Assembly: GCA_965206615.1 (NCBI GenBank)
Contig: CBDBKI010000005.1
Span: 1,488,001 to 1,552,000, forward strand
Direction of reading: 5' to 3'
From: VXNE01 sp965206615
Lineage (GTDB): Bacteria > Pseudomonadota > Gammaproteobacteria > Pseudomonadales > Azotimanducaceae
Length of the DNA: 64,000 nucleotides
The notes beneath the pieces are model-generated. The model did no database searches, had not been told where the DNA came from, and saw only the letters and a program-made list of their open reading frames with translations. The translations under genes and the position numbers were made by a program. Of the stretch, positions 18,382 through 27,368 are shown piece by piece (position 1 is the first letter of the stretch; each line of letters starts with the position of its first letter).

Positions 18382-19962
18382 CTACATAAGGTACGCCGGC
18401 ATGATCGCCGCGTTGTCGTACCCGTCCCAGAGTGCCCGCTCCGTGCCCCACGGGTCCTCCTGTACCTCGCAGAGTTCACCGATGAGCTGCGTCGATCGGG
18501 TCTCGCCGTACGCAGGCCAGCAGCCGAGCGCCGGGGTGGACGGATCGCCGACCCGCGCGAACGCGACCCAGGCGTCCTGCATGGCGTTCGACAGGGCATC
18601 CGCAGCCGGCCCGGCGCCAAACATGCGGCGGGTCTCGGCAGACAGATCGTGGGTGCCGAAAACGAGCGCGATCTCGCCGCCGTGGGGCGCGCCCGTGCTG
18701 CCATCGCCCTGCGGCGAGGTCCAAGTGAACACGTAGTGGTGCACGGTAGCGTGTGCGCGCTGGGCTTCGAGCAGACGAATGACCGGAAGCCGGGCGTTGA
18801 GGTCGGTGTGTACGGCGGCTGCGACGAGCTGGGTCGCATTGCTCGGTGCGACGGTCATGAGGGCCGGGTCGACCGATCGCGCCTGCCGATAGCGGTCCAT
18901 CAACAGCGGCCAATCGCCGCGTGGGACGCGTGGGAAGATCGCGCCGAGCAGGCCGTGCACGGTTTCGTCGGACGCATCCGGCGGCATCGCGCGCATCTCG
19001 TCGCGCGTCGTTCCGGCCAGCAGGGATACGCCGGCCGCGGAACCCGCGGCAATGGCATCGAGCGGGGCGGCCGGGACCAGCTCGCCGTCCGCTGTGAGCC
19101 ACGGGCGGCGGGTTGCGAACACGGCGTCCGGACCGGCGTCTTCCGTGAACGAGTCGGTGATGTTCGGGACCGCTCGGACCAGGTCCCCGGTGCTTGCGCC
19201 GAGCAGCGCGTCGGCGCCGCGGCCGCGTCCGAGGCGCTCGATCGCCGTCTCCCCCAGCGCGTTCGCCTCGTCGACCGCGCGTGCGTACGGGGGGCCGCTC
19301 TGTACGATGGCGCGCGCGAACAGGCCGCGCGCGCGGGACATGGCCAGCAGGCCGGCGATCGCGATGCCGCCGGCGGACTCGCCAAACACCGTGACGTTGC
19401 CGGGGTCGCCGCCGAAGCCGGCGATGTTTCCGGCCACCCATTCCAGCGCCGCCACCATGTCGAGCATGCCCTCGCTGCCGGTGGCGGGTACGGCGCCTGC
19501 GGTGGCGTCCACCAGTCGCAGGAACCCGAACGGTCCCATGCGGTAGTTGATCGTCACCACCACGACGTCGCCTCGCAACGCAAGTCTGGCCCCGTCGTAG
19601 ATCGCCTGCGACCCGGCCCCGATCTCGAACGCGCCGCCATGGATCCACACCATGACCGGCCGTGCGGCGTCGTCGATGCCGGGTGTCCACACGTTCAGAT
19701 ACAGGCAGTCCTCATCGAGCGGTTCGGCGACGCCGAGAATGCCGCCGGGCAGCGGGCTCTGGGCGGCCGCGTTGCCGAAGGTCCTGGCGGGCCGCACGCC
19801 GGCCCACGCCATCGGCGCCTGCGGCGGCCGCCACCGCAGCGCCCCGGTGGGCGATGCGGCGTAGGGCACACCCAGGAACGCCGACACGCCGCTACGCTCG
19901 ACGCCTTCCAGCGTTCCGGACTGCGTGTGCGCGAGCATGGTCACGGCGGCCTCACCGTGCAT
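18382..19962 (-). CDS. Type-B carboxylesterase/lipase family protein
   Basis: About 526 residues from the ATG at 19962 (another ATG at 19938 is possible). Family features: EDCLYLNVWTP (84-94), oxyanion loop WIHGGAFEIG (106-115), nucleophile GESAGG (S196) and the catalytic His late in the protein (GAPHGGEIALVFG). No clear signal peptide. These enzymes hydrolyse carboxylic esters of broad structure. It lies just downstream of the seleno-peroxiredoxin gene on the same strand, with a REP unit between them. Confidence 0.9.
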   Translation of the reverse strand: MHGEAAVTMLAHTQSGTLEGVERSGVSAFLGVPYAASPTGALRWRPPQAPMAWAGVRPARTFGNAAAQSPLPGGILGVAEPLDEDCLYLNVWTPGIDDAARPVMVWIHGGAFEIGAGSQAIYDGARLALRGDVVVVTINYRMGPFGFLRLVDATAGAVPATGSEGMLDMVAALEWVAGNIAGFGGDPGNVTVFGESAGGIAIAGLLAMSRARGLFARAIVQSGPPYARAVDEANALGETAIERLGRGRGADALLGASTGDLVRAVPNITDSFTEDAGPDAVFATRRPWLTADGELVPAAPLDAIAAGSAAGVSLLAGTTRDEMRAMPPDASDETVHGLLGAIFPRVPRGDWPLLMDRYRQARSVDPALMTVAPSNATQLVAAAVHTDLNARLPVIRLLEAQRAHATVHHYVFTWTSPQGDGSTGAPHGGEIALVFGTHDLSAETRRMFGAGPAADALSNAMQDAWVAFARVGDPSTPALGCWPAYGETRSTQLIGELCEVQEDPWGTERALWDGYDNAAIMPAYLM

Positions 19963-19971
19963 GGATTCGAG

Positions 19972-19997
19972 ACGGGCGCCACCAGGGCGGCCCCTAC
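19972..19997 (-). repeat. REP palindrome whose head carries the peroxiredoxin stop codon
   Basis: GTAG head at 19997-19994, followed by GGGCCGCC, loop CTGGT, and GGCGCCC: a slightly imperfect member of the family. The TAG (19996-19994) is the stop codon of the upstream minus-strand gene. Confidence 0.7.
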
Positions 19998-20584
19998 GGC
20001 CCTGCCGCGATGGCGGTGAGCAACTCCGCAAAGTCCGGCCTGGAGCGATAGTCCGGCACGGCGGCCTTGTAGCGAATCGTGCGGGCCGCGTCGATCCACA
20101 TCACGCCGGGATGGGGCAGGCCGAAGGCCGGGTGGTCGGGCCCGTATTCCTCGTTGCGGATGCCGAGACCGTGCATATAGGTACCGGAGGGGTCGGACAG
20201 CAGCGGGTATTCGATCCCCCGGTCGGAGGTGAATTCCTCCAATACCGCAACGTCGTCGAAGGTGACTGCGGCGACGGCTACTCCGGCCTGCCGGAACTGT
20301 TCGCGATGCGTATTCAGCTGCACGAGCTGACGTTGGCAGTAGGGTCACCAGTCCGCGGAGCGATTGAAGAAGATCAGGAGCCCCCGGGGTCCCAACAAGC
20401 CGGCGAAGGTTTGCGGCTGGCCGGACTGGTCCATGAGGCTCGCTTCGGGGATGGCGTTGCCGACAGGTGGGCCCCAGCCATCGCTGTAGTCGGAGGCCAA
20501 GACGGCCGGGACAGCGAGAAAAGCGGCAAGCGCGAAGGCGCCGAATCGGGCGCGGCGCGAAAAGGGCTGTAGTGGCGTATTCAT
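19994..20584 (-). CDS. Peroxiredoxin-like selenoprotein (in-frame UGA at codon 80)
   Basis: One frame of 196 residues interrupted only by TGA at 20347-20345. Before it: signal peptide (about 1-31) and the redoxin strand LLIFFNRSADW. After it: PYCQRQLVQLNTHREQF, a thioredoxin-fold helix, then VAAVTFDDVAVLEEF, YPLLSDPSGTYMHGLGIR and HPGVMWIDAARTIRYK. The TGA falls exactly where relatives carry Cys in a W-C-P-Y-C motif, giving UPYC (U80, C83). A 6-bp hairpin with a G at loop position 2 follows at bacterial SECIS distance. Its ATG overlaps the nadA stop by four bases. Probably a periplasmic thiol-dependent peroxidase or reductase. Without Sec insertion it would be a 79-residue stub. No selA, selB or selC is in the window. 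Confidence 0.8.
20314..20347 (-). promoter_or_regulatory. UGA codon with bSECIS-like hairpin
   Basis: Reading the minus strand, UGA (20347-20345) is followed after 14 bases by stem UCAGCU, loop CGUGC, stem AGCUGA (20330-20314). A short upper stem and a guanosine among the first two loop bases, about 20 bases after UGA, match the published general description of bacterial SECIS elements. Pairing was judged by eye. Confidence 0.65.
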
Positions 20585-21606
20585 GGTTTGGGGAAGTCCA
20601 GCATCCGTTGCAGTGGAATCATCGCCCGCCGGCCGATCTCCGGATCGACGAACACCTCGTTGTCGAACCGCTCGAGGGTCGCGGCCAGGTTATCGAGCTC
20701 GTTCATGGCCATCCACGGGCAGTGCGCGCAACTGCGGCACGTTGCGCCGTCGCCGGCCGTGGGCGCCTCGATGAAACGTTTGTGGGGGGATTGCCTGCGC
20801 AACTGGTGGAAGATCCCCCGGTCGGTCGCCACGATGAACGTGTCGTTGGGCAGGTCCCGGGAGGCCTGGATGATCTGGCTGGTCGAACCGACGCAGTCCG
20901 CGATCCCGACCACGGCGGCGGGCGACTCCGGATGCACGAGCACGCCGGCGTCCGGATAGACGTTCATCAGGTCATGGAGGGCCTGGAACTTGAACTCTTC
21001 GTGCACCACGCAGGCGCCCGTCCAGAGCAGCATGTCCGCCCCGGTCTCCTGGCGGATGTAGTTCCCGAGGTGCTTGTCGGGCGCCCACAGGATCTTCTCG
21101 CCGCGGGCCGCCAGGTGCTCGACGATGCGCAGCCCGACGCTCGAAGTCACCACCCAGTCGGACATCGCCTTCACCTGCACAGAGGTGTTCGCGTAGACGA
21201 CCACCGTGCGGTCGGGGTGCTCTGCCGCGAAGGCCTCGAACTCCCCGGGGGGACAGCCGAGGTCGAGCGAGCATTCGGCCTCCAGCGTCGGCATGAGAAC
21301 GCGCTTCTCGGGCGAGAGGATCTTCGCGGTCTCCCCCATGAAGCGCACGCCGGCGACGACCAGTGTGGAGGCCGGGTGGTCGCGCCCGAAGCGCGCCATC
21401 TCGAGGGAGTCCGAGACGCAGCCGCCGGTTTCCAGGGCGAGATCCTGGATGTCGCCGTCGACGTAGTAGTGGGCGACGAGGACGGCATCGAGTGCGGCGA
21501 GGCGCTCGCGGATCTCGTCCTTCCTGAGCGCCCGTTGCGCCGCCGACAACACCGCCGGCTCGTGTATCGGGATCTCGGCGGGCGCCAAACTGTAATCCGC
21601 GCGCAT
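20581..21606 (-). CDS. nadA: Quinolinate synthase A
   Basis: 341 residues from the ATG at 21606 (MRADYSLAPAE). Condenses iminoaspartate with dihydroxyacetone phosphate in NAD synthesis using a [4Fe-4S] cluster. The three cluster cysteines are visible at C112 (EAECSLDLG), C199 (WTGACVVHEEF) and C296 (CRSCAHCPWM), matching E. coli C113, C200 and C297. Substrate motifs AHYYVDGDIQ, SDSLEMARF and MPTLEAE are present. Four-base overlap with the downstream seleno-peroxiredoxin indicates translational coupling. Confidence 0.97.
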   Translation of the reverse strand: MRADYSLAPAEIPIHEPAVLSAAQRALRKDEIRERLAALDAVLVAHYYVDGDIQDLALETGGCVSDSLEMARFGRDHPASTLVVAGVRFMGETAKILSPEKRVLMPTLEAECSLDLGCPPGEFEAFAAEHPDRTVVVYANTSVQVKAMSDWVVTSSVGLRIVEHLAARGEKILWAPDKHLGNYIRQETGADMLLWTGACVVHEEFKFQALHDLMNVYPDAGVLVHPESPAAVVGIADCVGSTSQIIQASRDLPNDTFIVATDRGIFHQLRRQSPHKRFIEAPTAGDGATCRSCAHCPWMAMNELDNLAATLERFDNEVFVDPEIGRRAMIPLQRMLDFPKP

Positions 21607-21608
21607 CG

Positions 21609-22544
21609 GTGGATAATAGCGCAGTCTCAAATCCGCGGGGGGCGCCTCAGGTGCAGCGCAACAGCCTTCGCGCGCCGCTGGGTGCGGCGCGCATCGAGGA
21701 AGTACGGACAGGCGGCGTCGACGGCCGGCAGGGATGGCCGTGGACGCTACGGGGAGCAGGCATACGTCTCGCCGCGCTCGGTCTCGTGGGGGGATTGGCG
21801 ATGCCGGCGGCGCCGGCCGACGCCGACGCGGAACCCACCGCGGCCGGCGAGGTTTCCGAAGTCGTCGACGCGGCTACTGGCGGCGCGGCGTTGCGTGCCG
21901 ATGGGTCGCGCGTCGCGGCGAGCACGTTGCGGTACCGGATCTCGGTGACGGTCGGCGCAGAGGAGTACGCGTTCCACTCGAACGTCGAGAGGTCGCGCCA
22001 ATCCTGGAACGGAGCGCCGGTGTGGCGGGTGGAGACCCGGGCGCGGGCGCCGGCGGGAGATCTCGTGGACATCGTCTACCTGAGAGAGGCAGACCTGATC
22101 CCGGTGCACCGCACCGTGCAGGTCGGGCAGGGTCACGTCGTGCTCGATGTGGGGTCGGATGGCGTGTCCGGCGTGATCGTCGAGCCCGGCGCAGACGACC
22201 GGCCCGTCGCGATTCCCTCCAATGGACCGGTGGTTGGGCACCTGGCGACCGCGTTTGCCGGCGCGGCGCTCGCGCCCGGCTTCGAGGCGCGCTTCCGGAC
22301 GCTCGACCTGCAACGGCAGCAGGTTCACGAGTGGCGTGCCACGCTGAGCGGCGTCGAGTCGGTGGAGGTGCCGGCCGGGCGTTTCGGCACCTACCGGCTG
22401 GAACTGGTCGATCTCGACGGAGACGGACTCGCGGGGACGGTCTGGATGACCCGCGAGATGCCACACCGCATGGTGCGCAGCGAACTGACGGGAGGCGCGG
22501 CGGGCGGCAGGATCGTCGCCGCACTGGCGCTCGCTCAGGACTGA
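21609..22544 (+). CDS. Exported protein of DUF3108 type
   Basis: The frame is open for 311 codons, but its start at 21609 is only two bases from the divergent nadA start, so the real start is probably downstream. A hydrophobic export signal (RLAALGLVGGLAMPAAPADA) sits near residues 53-72. The mature part (STLRYRISVTVGAEEYAF, WNGAPVWRVETRA, LIPVHRTVQVG, VEVPAGRFGTYRLELVD, VWMTREMPHRMVRSE) follows the beta-rich layout of DUF3108/lipoprotein-localisation-like folds. Function unknown. The next gene begins 14 bases downstream, suggesting co-expression. Confidence 0.6.
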   Translation: MDNSAVSNPRGAPQVQRNSLRAPLGAARIEEVRTGGVDGRQGWPWTLRGAGIRLAALGLVGGLAMPAAPADADAEPTAAGEVSEVVDAATGGAALRADGSRVAASTLRYRISVTVGAEEYAFHSNVERSRQSWNGAPVWRVETRARAPAGDLVDIVYLREADLIPVHRTVQVGQGHVVLDVGSDGVSGVIVEPGADDRPVAIPSNGPVVGHLATAFAGAALAPGFEARFRTLDLQRQQVHEWRATLSGVESVEVPAGRFGTYRLELVDLDGDGLAGTVWMTREMPHRMVRSELTGGAAGGRIVAALALAQD

Positions 22545-22558
22545 GCCCGGCAACTGCC

Positions 22559-23428
22559 TTGCGCATCGCGTTACTCTCCTCTGGCGTCGGGGAGCCGGCC
22601 AACGACAATCGCGAGCGGCTCGCGCGGGCCTTCGTCGACGCCGGTTGGGGAATGGCCAGCCTGACCTGGGAGTCGCTGTCGCTGACGGGGCGTGGCGTCG
22701 CGGCTGCCGATCGGGACGGCAACGCGACTCCTCTCGACGTCTTCGATCTCGTCTGGCTGCTCGGCTTCGGCGGACGGGAGACCTTTCTCGATCGGATGCA
22801 GATGCTGCGCACCGTGGCGCAGGATCGTTTCGTGAACACCGTGGATGCGCTCGTCTTCCAGCACGGCAAGTTCGGCCTCACCGAGTTCCAGCCGGAGACA
22901 TACGCGAGCGCGGACGCGGAGGCCCTGTTGCGTCGCGTCGCTCATGGCGGCGAGTGGGTGGCGAAGCCCGTCGCCGGGAGTTTCGGGCGCGACGTGCACC
23001 GGCTGTGCGCGGCGAGCCCCGATGCACGCGAGGTGCTGCTGCGGCTCACCGCGAACGGCAGCTACGGCGTGCTGCAGCGCTACGTCCCCGAGGCCCGGGA
23101 CCGGGAAAAGCGCGTCATCGTGGCCGGCGAGACCGTGATCGGGGCCTATGCCAAGACGGGCAACCTGCGGGCCGGCGCCACGCCCCGACCGACGGTGCTG
23201 AGCGAAGCGGAGCAAGGGCTTGTCGGGCGTGTCATCGCGCGGCTCAACGCCCAGGGCGTGCGCTTTGCGGGCATCGATCTCGCCTGGCCGTACGTGTTCG
23301 AGGCGAATGTCGCGAACCCGGGGGGCCTCGCCACGCTCGAAGCTCTGACGGGCGTCGATCCCGCCCCGCGGGTGGTGGAGGCGCTCCTGTCCCCCGGGGC
23401 TACGGGGAGCCTCCGTCCACGCGAATGA
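22559..23428 (+). CDS. ATP-grasp protein (glutathione synthetase-like)
   Basis: 289 residues from a TTG (22559) at the start of homology (MRIALLSSGVGEPANDNRERL). ATP-grasp features: NTVDALVFQHGK, WVAKPVAGSFGRDVHRL (phosphate-binding loop), VLQRYVPEARDREKRVIVAG and the metal-binding FAGIDLAWPYVFEANVANPGG. It resembles the C-terminal half of GshB and RimK-type carboxylate-amine ligases, with an N-terminal Rossmann-like pre-ATP-grasp domain. It might ligate an amino acid to a peptide or glutathione-like thiol. The 3' end overlaps the convergent SDR gene by 29 bases. Confidence 0.75.
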   Translation: MRIALLSSGVGEPANDNRERLARAFVDAGWGMASLTWESLSLTGRGVAAADRDGNATPLDVFDLVWLLGFGGRETFLDRMQMLRTVAQDRFVNTVDALVFQHGKFGLTEFQPETYASADAEALLRRVAHGGEWVAKPVAGSFGRDVHRLCAASPDAREVLLRLTANGSYGVLQRYVPEARDREKRVIVAGETVIGAYAKTGNLRAGATPRPTVLSEAEQGLVGRVIARLNAQGVRFAGIDLAWPYVFEANVANPGGLATLEALTGVDPAPRVVEALLSPGATGSLRPRE

Positions 23429-24149
23429 CGGCGCCGGTGGTGAAACTCGCCGACGGACTCGCAAGGAACAGCGCGGCGCCGACGATCTCGTCCGGCTCGC
23501 CGCCGCGGCGCAGGGCAAGGCGCGTCTCCATCGATTTGAAGGTCTCCGGCGGCCAGGCCTTGGAGATGTCGGTGAGGAAGGGACCCGCCTGGATGCAGTT
23601 GACGCGCACCTTCTCGCCGAACGCGAAGGCGAGGGACCGGGTCAGCGAGTTGAGGCCGGCCTTCGCGGCGCCATAGGGCTCCGAATTCGGGCTCGCGTCG
23701 ACAGCGGCGTTGCTGCTGATGTTGATGATGCAACCGCCGTCGCCGGCGGCCATGCGCTCGCCGATCAGCGCCGAGAGGCGGTAGGGCCCCTTGAGGTTGA
23801 CGCCCACGACCTTGTCGAAGAGGTCCTCCGTCACCGCCGAGAGCTTCGGATAGAGCGGCGACATGCCGGCGTTGTTGACGAGGATGTCGACCTTGCCAAA
23901 GCGTTCGTAGGCGGCCTCGACCAGTGCGTCGCATTCGTCCCAGTGGCCCACATGGCAGCCGTACGCCAGCGCCTGGCGGCCCTTCGCCTCGATCTCCGCC
24001 GCCACCTGCTCGCAGTTGTCGAGCTTGCGGCTCGTGACGATCACGTCCGCGCCATGGTCCGCGAACGCCAGCGCCATCTCGCGCCCGAGGCCGCGGCTGC
24101 CGCCCGTGACGAGCGCCGTCTTGCCGGTCAGATCGAATAGCTTATCCAT
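23400..24149 (-). CDS. SDR family oxidoreductase
   Basis: 249 residues. The ATG at 24149 is preceded by GGGGAAGGAC, a strong ribosome-binding site. Motifs: TGGSRGLG (14-21), NNAG, INISSNAA (catalytic Ser), YGAAK (Tyr/Lys) and a C-terminal GAVIRVDGGSP. TSRK after strand beta-2 (Arg/Lys rather than Asp) suggests NADP. Resembles gluconate 5-dehydrogenase or 3-oxoacyl-ACP reductase-like enzymes. Divergent from the next SDR gene with about 100 bases between their starts. Confidence 0.9.
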   Translation of the reverse strand: MDKLFDLTGKTALVTGGSRGLGREMALAFADHGADVIVTSRKLDNCEQVAAEIEAKGRQALAYGCHVGHWDECDALVEAAYERFGKVDILVNNAGMSPLYPKLSAVTEDLFDKVVGVNLKGPYRLSALIGERMAAGDGGCIINISSNAAVDASPNSEPYGAAKAGLNSLTRSLAFAFGEKVRVNCIQAGPFLTDISKAWPPETFKSMETRLALRRGGEPDEIVGAALFLASPSASFTTGAVIRVDGGSP

Positions 24150-24250
24150 GTCCTTCCCCGTAAAATCGCCGGTTTCCTGAGTGTCGTGGGCATAGCAGCA
24201 CGACACCATCGCCACCAAAGTCATCGATTCTAACGGAGGGCACACGGCTC

Positions 24251-25123
24251 ATGGGAATGCTGGACGGTAAGGTCGCGCTCGTCACGGGCGCCGGGGGCGG
24301 TCTCGGCCGCACGCACGCGCTGCTGCTCGCTGCGGAAGGCGCGGCGGTGGTGGTCAACGATCTCGGCGGCGCGCGGGACGGCACGGGTGCCGGCAGCGCC
24401 ATGGCCGATCAGGTCGTCGCGGAAATCCAGGCCGCCGGCGGCAAGGCCGTGGCGGACTACGGCTCGGTGGCCGACCAGGATCAGGCGCGCGGCATGGCGC
24501 AGGCAGCGGTCGACAACTTCGGCAAGCTCGACATCTGCATCTGCAACGCCGGCATCCTGCGGGACAAGTCCTTCAAGAACATGGACAACGAGATGTGGGA
24601 CGTCGTGGTGGACGTACACCTGCGGGGCACCTATCTCTCCGCGAAGGCCGCCTACGACCAGATGCTTGCCCAGGGACACGGCGGGCGCATCGTGGTCACC
24701 AGTTCCACCTCCGGACTGCTCGGCAACTTCGGCCAGACCAACTACGGCGCCGCCAAGGCGGGGATCGCCGGCTTCGCGCGCTGCCTGTACCTCGAAGGCA
24801 TGCGCTACGGCGTTACCGTGAACATCCTGGCGCCCACCGCCCTGTCGCGGCTGACCGATGACATCCTGCCGCAACAGGCCAAGGACCGCTTCCCGCCCGA
24901 TAAGGTCTCGCCGTCCGTGGTGTGGCTCTGCACGGACGAGGCCAAGGACGTCACGGGCCGCACGTGGATCGTGGGCGGCAACCGGGTGTCCCTGCTGTCC
25001 TGGCAGATGGAGACCGTGGCCGAGAAGGACGAGTCGGACGAGCCCTGGGACGTCGAGGACGTCGGCGAGGCGATCCTCGCGACCAAGGACTCCTGGCCGC
25101 CGATCAACCCGATGCGGTTCTGA
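24251..25123 (+). CDS. SDR dehydrogenase, 17beta-HSD4/MFE-2-like
   Basis: 290 residues. Cofactor loop TGAGGGLG, then VVVNDLGGARDGTG, an acidic beta-2 end typical of NAD-dependent (3R)-hydroxyacyl-CoA dehydrogenases of multifunctional enzyme type 2. CNAGILRDKSFKNM, VVTSSTSGLLGNFGQTNYGAAK hold the Ser, Tyr and Lys. The C-terminal extension (DEPWDVEDVGEAILATKDSWPPINPM) is peculiar to this subgroup. Likely acts in beta-oxidation of an acyl-CoA. The ATG at 24251 sits shortly after GGAGGGC. Confidence 0.88.
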   Translation: MGMLDGKVALVTGAGGGLGRTHALLLAAEGAAVVVNDLGGARDGTGAGSAMADQVVAEIQAAGGKAVADYGSVADQDQARGMAQAAVDNFGKLDICICNAGILRDKSFKNMDNEMWDVVVDVHLRGTYLSAKAAYDQMLAQGHGGRIVVTSSTSGLLGNFGQTNYGAAKAGIAGFARCLYLEGMRYGVTVNILAPTALSRLTDDILPQQAKDRFPPDKVSPSVVWLCTDEAKDVTGRTWIVGGNRVSLLSWQMETVAEKDESDEPWDVEDVGEAILATKDSWPPINPMRF

Positions 25124-25178
25124 CCCACGTCCGGCCGCCCGCACCCCGCAAGGGTGTCGGGCGGCCAACTGCCGCACC

Positions 25179-25946
25179 ATGCCAGCCCGCCCGATCAAGA
25201 TCGTACACACGTCCGACGTTCACCTGGACGGCCGCTACGTCGCGGACGATGTCGATGGCTTCCGGAACAAGGCGGAGCGGGCCTTCGCGGCGGTGATCGA
25301 TGCCACCATCGAGGAACGCGCGGACCTGCTGCTGATCGCGGGAGACCTGTTCGACAACAACCGGGTGCCGGACGACGACTTCGACTTCGTCCGCGACCAG
25401 CTTGCCCGCCTCCCGTGCCCGGTGGTCGTCCTGCCGGGCAACCACGACGTACACGACCATTACTCGATCTGGCGTCGCATCGCGGCGAACGACGTGGGCG
25501 GGCACGTGCACCTGCTCCTCGAGACCGACGGCGCGAGCATCGAGTTCGACGACCTCGGGGTCCGGGCCTGGGGCAGGGCCATGGCCGAACACGCGCCCGA
25601 GAACGAACCGCTGGAAGGTGTGCCCGGCCGGCGCGACGGGGTCTGGAACATCGGCCTTGCCCACGGGTTGGTGGTGTCCGAACGGGAGGGCATCGGCTCG
25701 TCGCAGATCACCCACGAGGAGATCGGCGCTTCGGGCTTCGACTACCTGGCCCTCGGACACGTGCACGTCTGGCGGGACGAGAGCCAGGGGGCCACGACGG
25801 CCTGCTATCCGGGATCGCCCGTCGGCAGCTATGCCAGCGCCGCGGGGGGGCACGTCGCCGTCGCGTCGCTGTCCCCGGAGCGGGGCGTGGAGCTCACGCG
25901 CCGCAAGGTGGACGATGCGCCGGAACGGCGAAAAGGGATCTGGTAA
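25179..25946 (+). CDS. Metallophosphoesterase (SbcD/YhaO-like)
   Basis: 255 residues. All calcineurin-type motifs are present: DVHLDG (near 13-18), GDLFDNN, GNHDVHDH, HGLVVSE and GHVHVW, giving the two-metal site. The fold corresponds to the nuclease domain of SbcD/Mre11 or the YhaO group, but no SbcC-like ATPase is adjacent. It may be a stand-alone phosphodiesterase. A sulfatase gene begins 23 bases downstream. Confidence 0.88.
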   Translation: MPARPIKIVHTSDVHLDGRYVADDVDGFRNKAERAFAAVIDATIEERADLLLIAGDLFDNNRVPDDDFDFVRDQLARLPCPVVVLPGNHDVHDHYSIWRRIAANDVGGHVHLLLETDGASIEFDDLGVRAWGRAMAEHAPENEPLEGVPGRRDGVWNIGLAHGLVVSEREGIGSSQITHEEIGASGFDYLALGHVHVWRDESQGATTACYPGSPVGSYASAAGGHVAVASLSPERGVELTRRKVDDAPERRKGIW

Positions 25947-25969
25947 CCACTGACATCAGGGAGCTTCTT

Positions 25970-27367
25970 ATGACGCATCCGAACATCCTGTTCATCATGA
26001 CCGACCAGCAGCGCTGGGATGCGATGAGTTGCAGCGGCGACTGGGTGCGCACGCCGCATCTCGACCGGATCGCGGCCGAGGGCGTCCGTTTCAGCCACTG
26101 CATCACCACGACGCCGATCTGCATTCCGGCCCGCGTGACGCTCGCTACCGGCTGCTATCCACACAACAACGGGGTGTGGAACAACGTCCACTACGCGATG
26201 CCGCCCGACGTGCCGACGTGGATGCGCACGATCCGGGATCTCGGCTACCGCACGAGCCTCTTCGGCAAGACGCACCTGCACCCGCACGAAGGGGACCTCC
26301 GCGAGCGCGCGCACCTGCTGAACTCCTACGGCCTGGACGATGTCAACGAGATCGGCGGCCCGCGAGCCAGTGCGCAGGTGATGAGCCACATGACGGAGAT
26401 GTGGGAGGACAAGGGGCTGCTCGCCGGCTACCGGGCGGATTTCGAGGAACGCTTCGGCAACAAGCCGCACATGGCGCGTCCGTCCGTGCTGCCGCTCGAG
26501 GACTATGCGGACGTCTACGTCGGGCAACGCACGAAGGAGTATCTCGCGGCGTACGACCGCGACGAGCCCTGGTTCTGCTGGATGAGTTTCGGCGGCCCGC
26601 ACGAACCGTGGGACGCGCCCGAGCCGTACGCCAGCATGTACGATCCGGAAGCGATGCCACCGCCGGTCCCCCGTCCGGATGACGATATCCCGCGTCCGCG
26701 CGGTTGGCTCGACGCCTTCATGGAACGCTCGCCGAAACTCGATCCGGGCGACGAGGGCGCGATGCGGGCCAACTATGCCGGCAACGTCACGCTGATCGAC
26801 GACCAGATCGGCGAGGTGCTCGCGACGATCGAGGAACGCGGCGAACTCGACCGCACGGTCATCGCCTTCACCTCCGACCACGGCGAGATGAACGGCGACT
26901 GGCGTCTGATCTACAAGATGAACTTCCTCGACGGCGCCCTGCGCGTGCCCCTGCTGGTGCGCACGCCGGAAACGGCGGCGAACGGCGGCGGCAAGGTGAT
27001 CGACGACCCGGCGGAGAACTGCGACCTGGGCCCGACGCTGGTGGAACTGGCCGGGGGAACCATCGACTACCAACAGTTCGCGAAGTCCGTCGTGCCCGCC
27101 ATGTCGAACGGCGCGACGCACCGCGACGACGCGATTTCCGAGTACCGCGCCGAGTTCATGCTGACGGACGGAAGCTGGAAGGCGGCGCTCAACCGGGACG
27201 GTCAGGTCTATCTGCTGTTCGACCTCGAAAACGATCCGCGCGAGACGCAGAACCTCGCGGGCCTGTCCGAGTACAGGCACCAGGCGGACGAGTTGCGACT
27301 GCGCCTGCTCGAGCGGATCGCCGCGAGCCAGTTCGAGGAAGGGGCGAAGTGGCGCCCGCGCCTGTAG
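25970..27367 (+). CDS. Sulfatase (alkaline phosphatase superfamily)
   Basis: 465 residues. AGGGAG precedes the ATG. Metal and catalytic motifs: NILFIMTDQQRWD (5-17) and the formylglycine site C51-I-P-A-R55 in CIPARVTLATG, then GKTHLHPHEG, SFGGPHEPW and TSDHGEMNGDW. A CxPxR site needs an activating enzyme (FGE or anSME), not present in the window. No signal peptide, so probably cytoplasmic. Choline-sulfatase-like or phosphonate monoester hydrolase-like substrates are possible. A hydrolase starts two bases downstream. Confidence 0.92.
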   Translation: MTHPNILFIMTDQQRWDAMSCSGDWVRTPHLDRIAAEGVRFSHCITTTPICIPARVTLATGCYPHNNGVWNNVHYAMPPDVPTWMRTIRDLGYRTSLFGKTHLHPHEGDLRERAHLLNSYGLDDVNEIGGPRASAQVMSHMTEMWEDKGLLAGYRADFEERFGNKPHMARPSVLPLEDYADVYVGQRTKEYLAAYDRDEPWFCWMSFGGPHEPWDAPEPYASMYDPEAMPPPVPRPDDDIPRPRGWLDAFMERSPKLDPGDEGAMRANYAGNVTLIDDQIGEVLATIEERGELDRTVIAFTSDHGEMNGDWRLIYKMNFLDGALRVPLLVRTPETAANGGGKVIDDPAENCDLGPTLVELAGGTIDYQQFAKSVVPAMSNGATHRDDAISEYRAEFMLTDGSWKAALNRDGQVYLLFDLENDPRETQNLAGLSEYRHQADELRLRLLERIAASQFEEGAKWRPRL

Positions 27368-27368
27368 C

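Noticed and set aside
19994..20323. Stand-alone 109-residue peroxiredoxin fragment starting at the ATG at 20323
   Set aside because: It starts after the active-site motif and is in frame with the signal-peptide-bearing upstream part; the whole is better read as one protein with UGA as selenocysteine.
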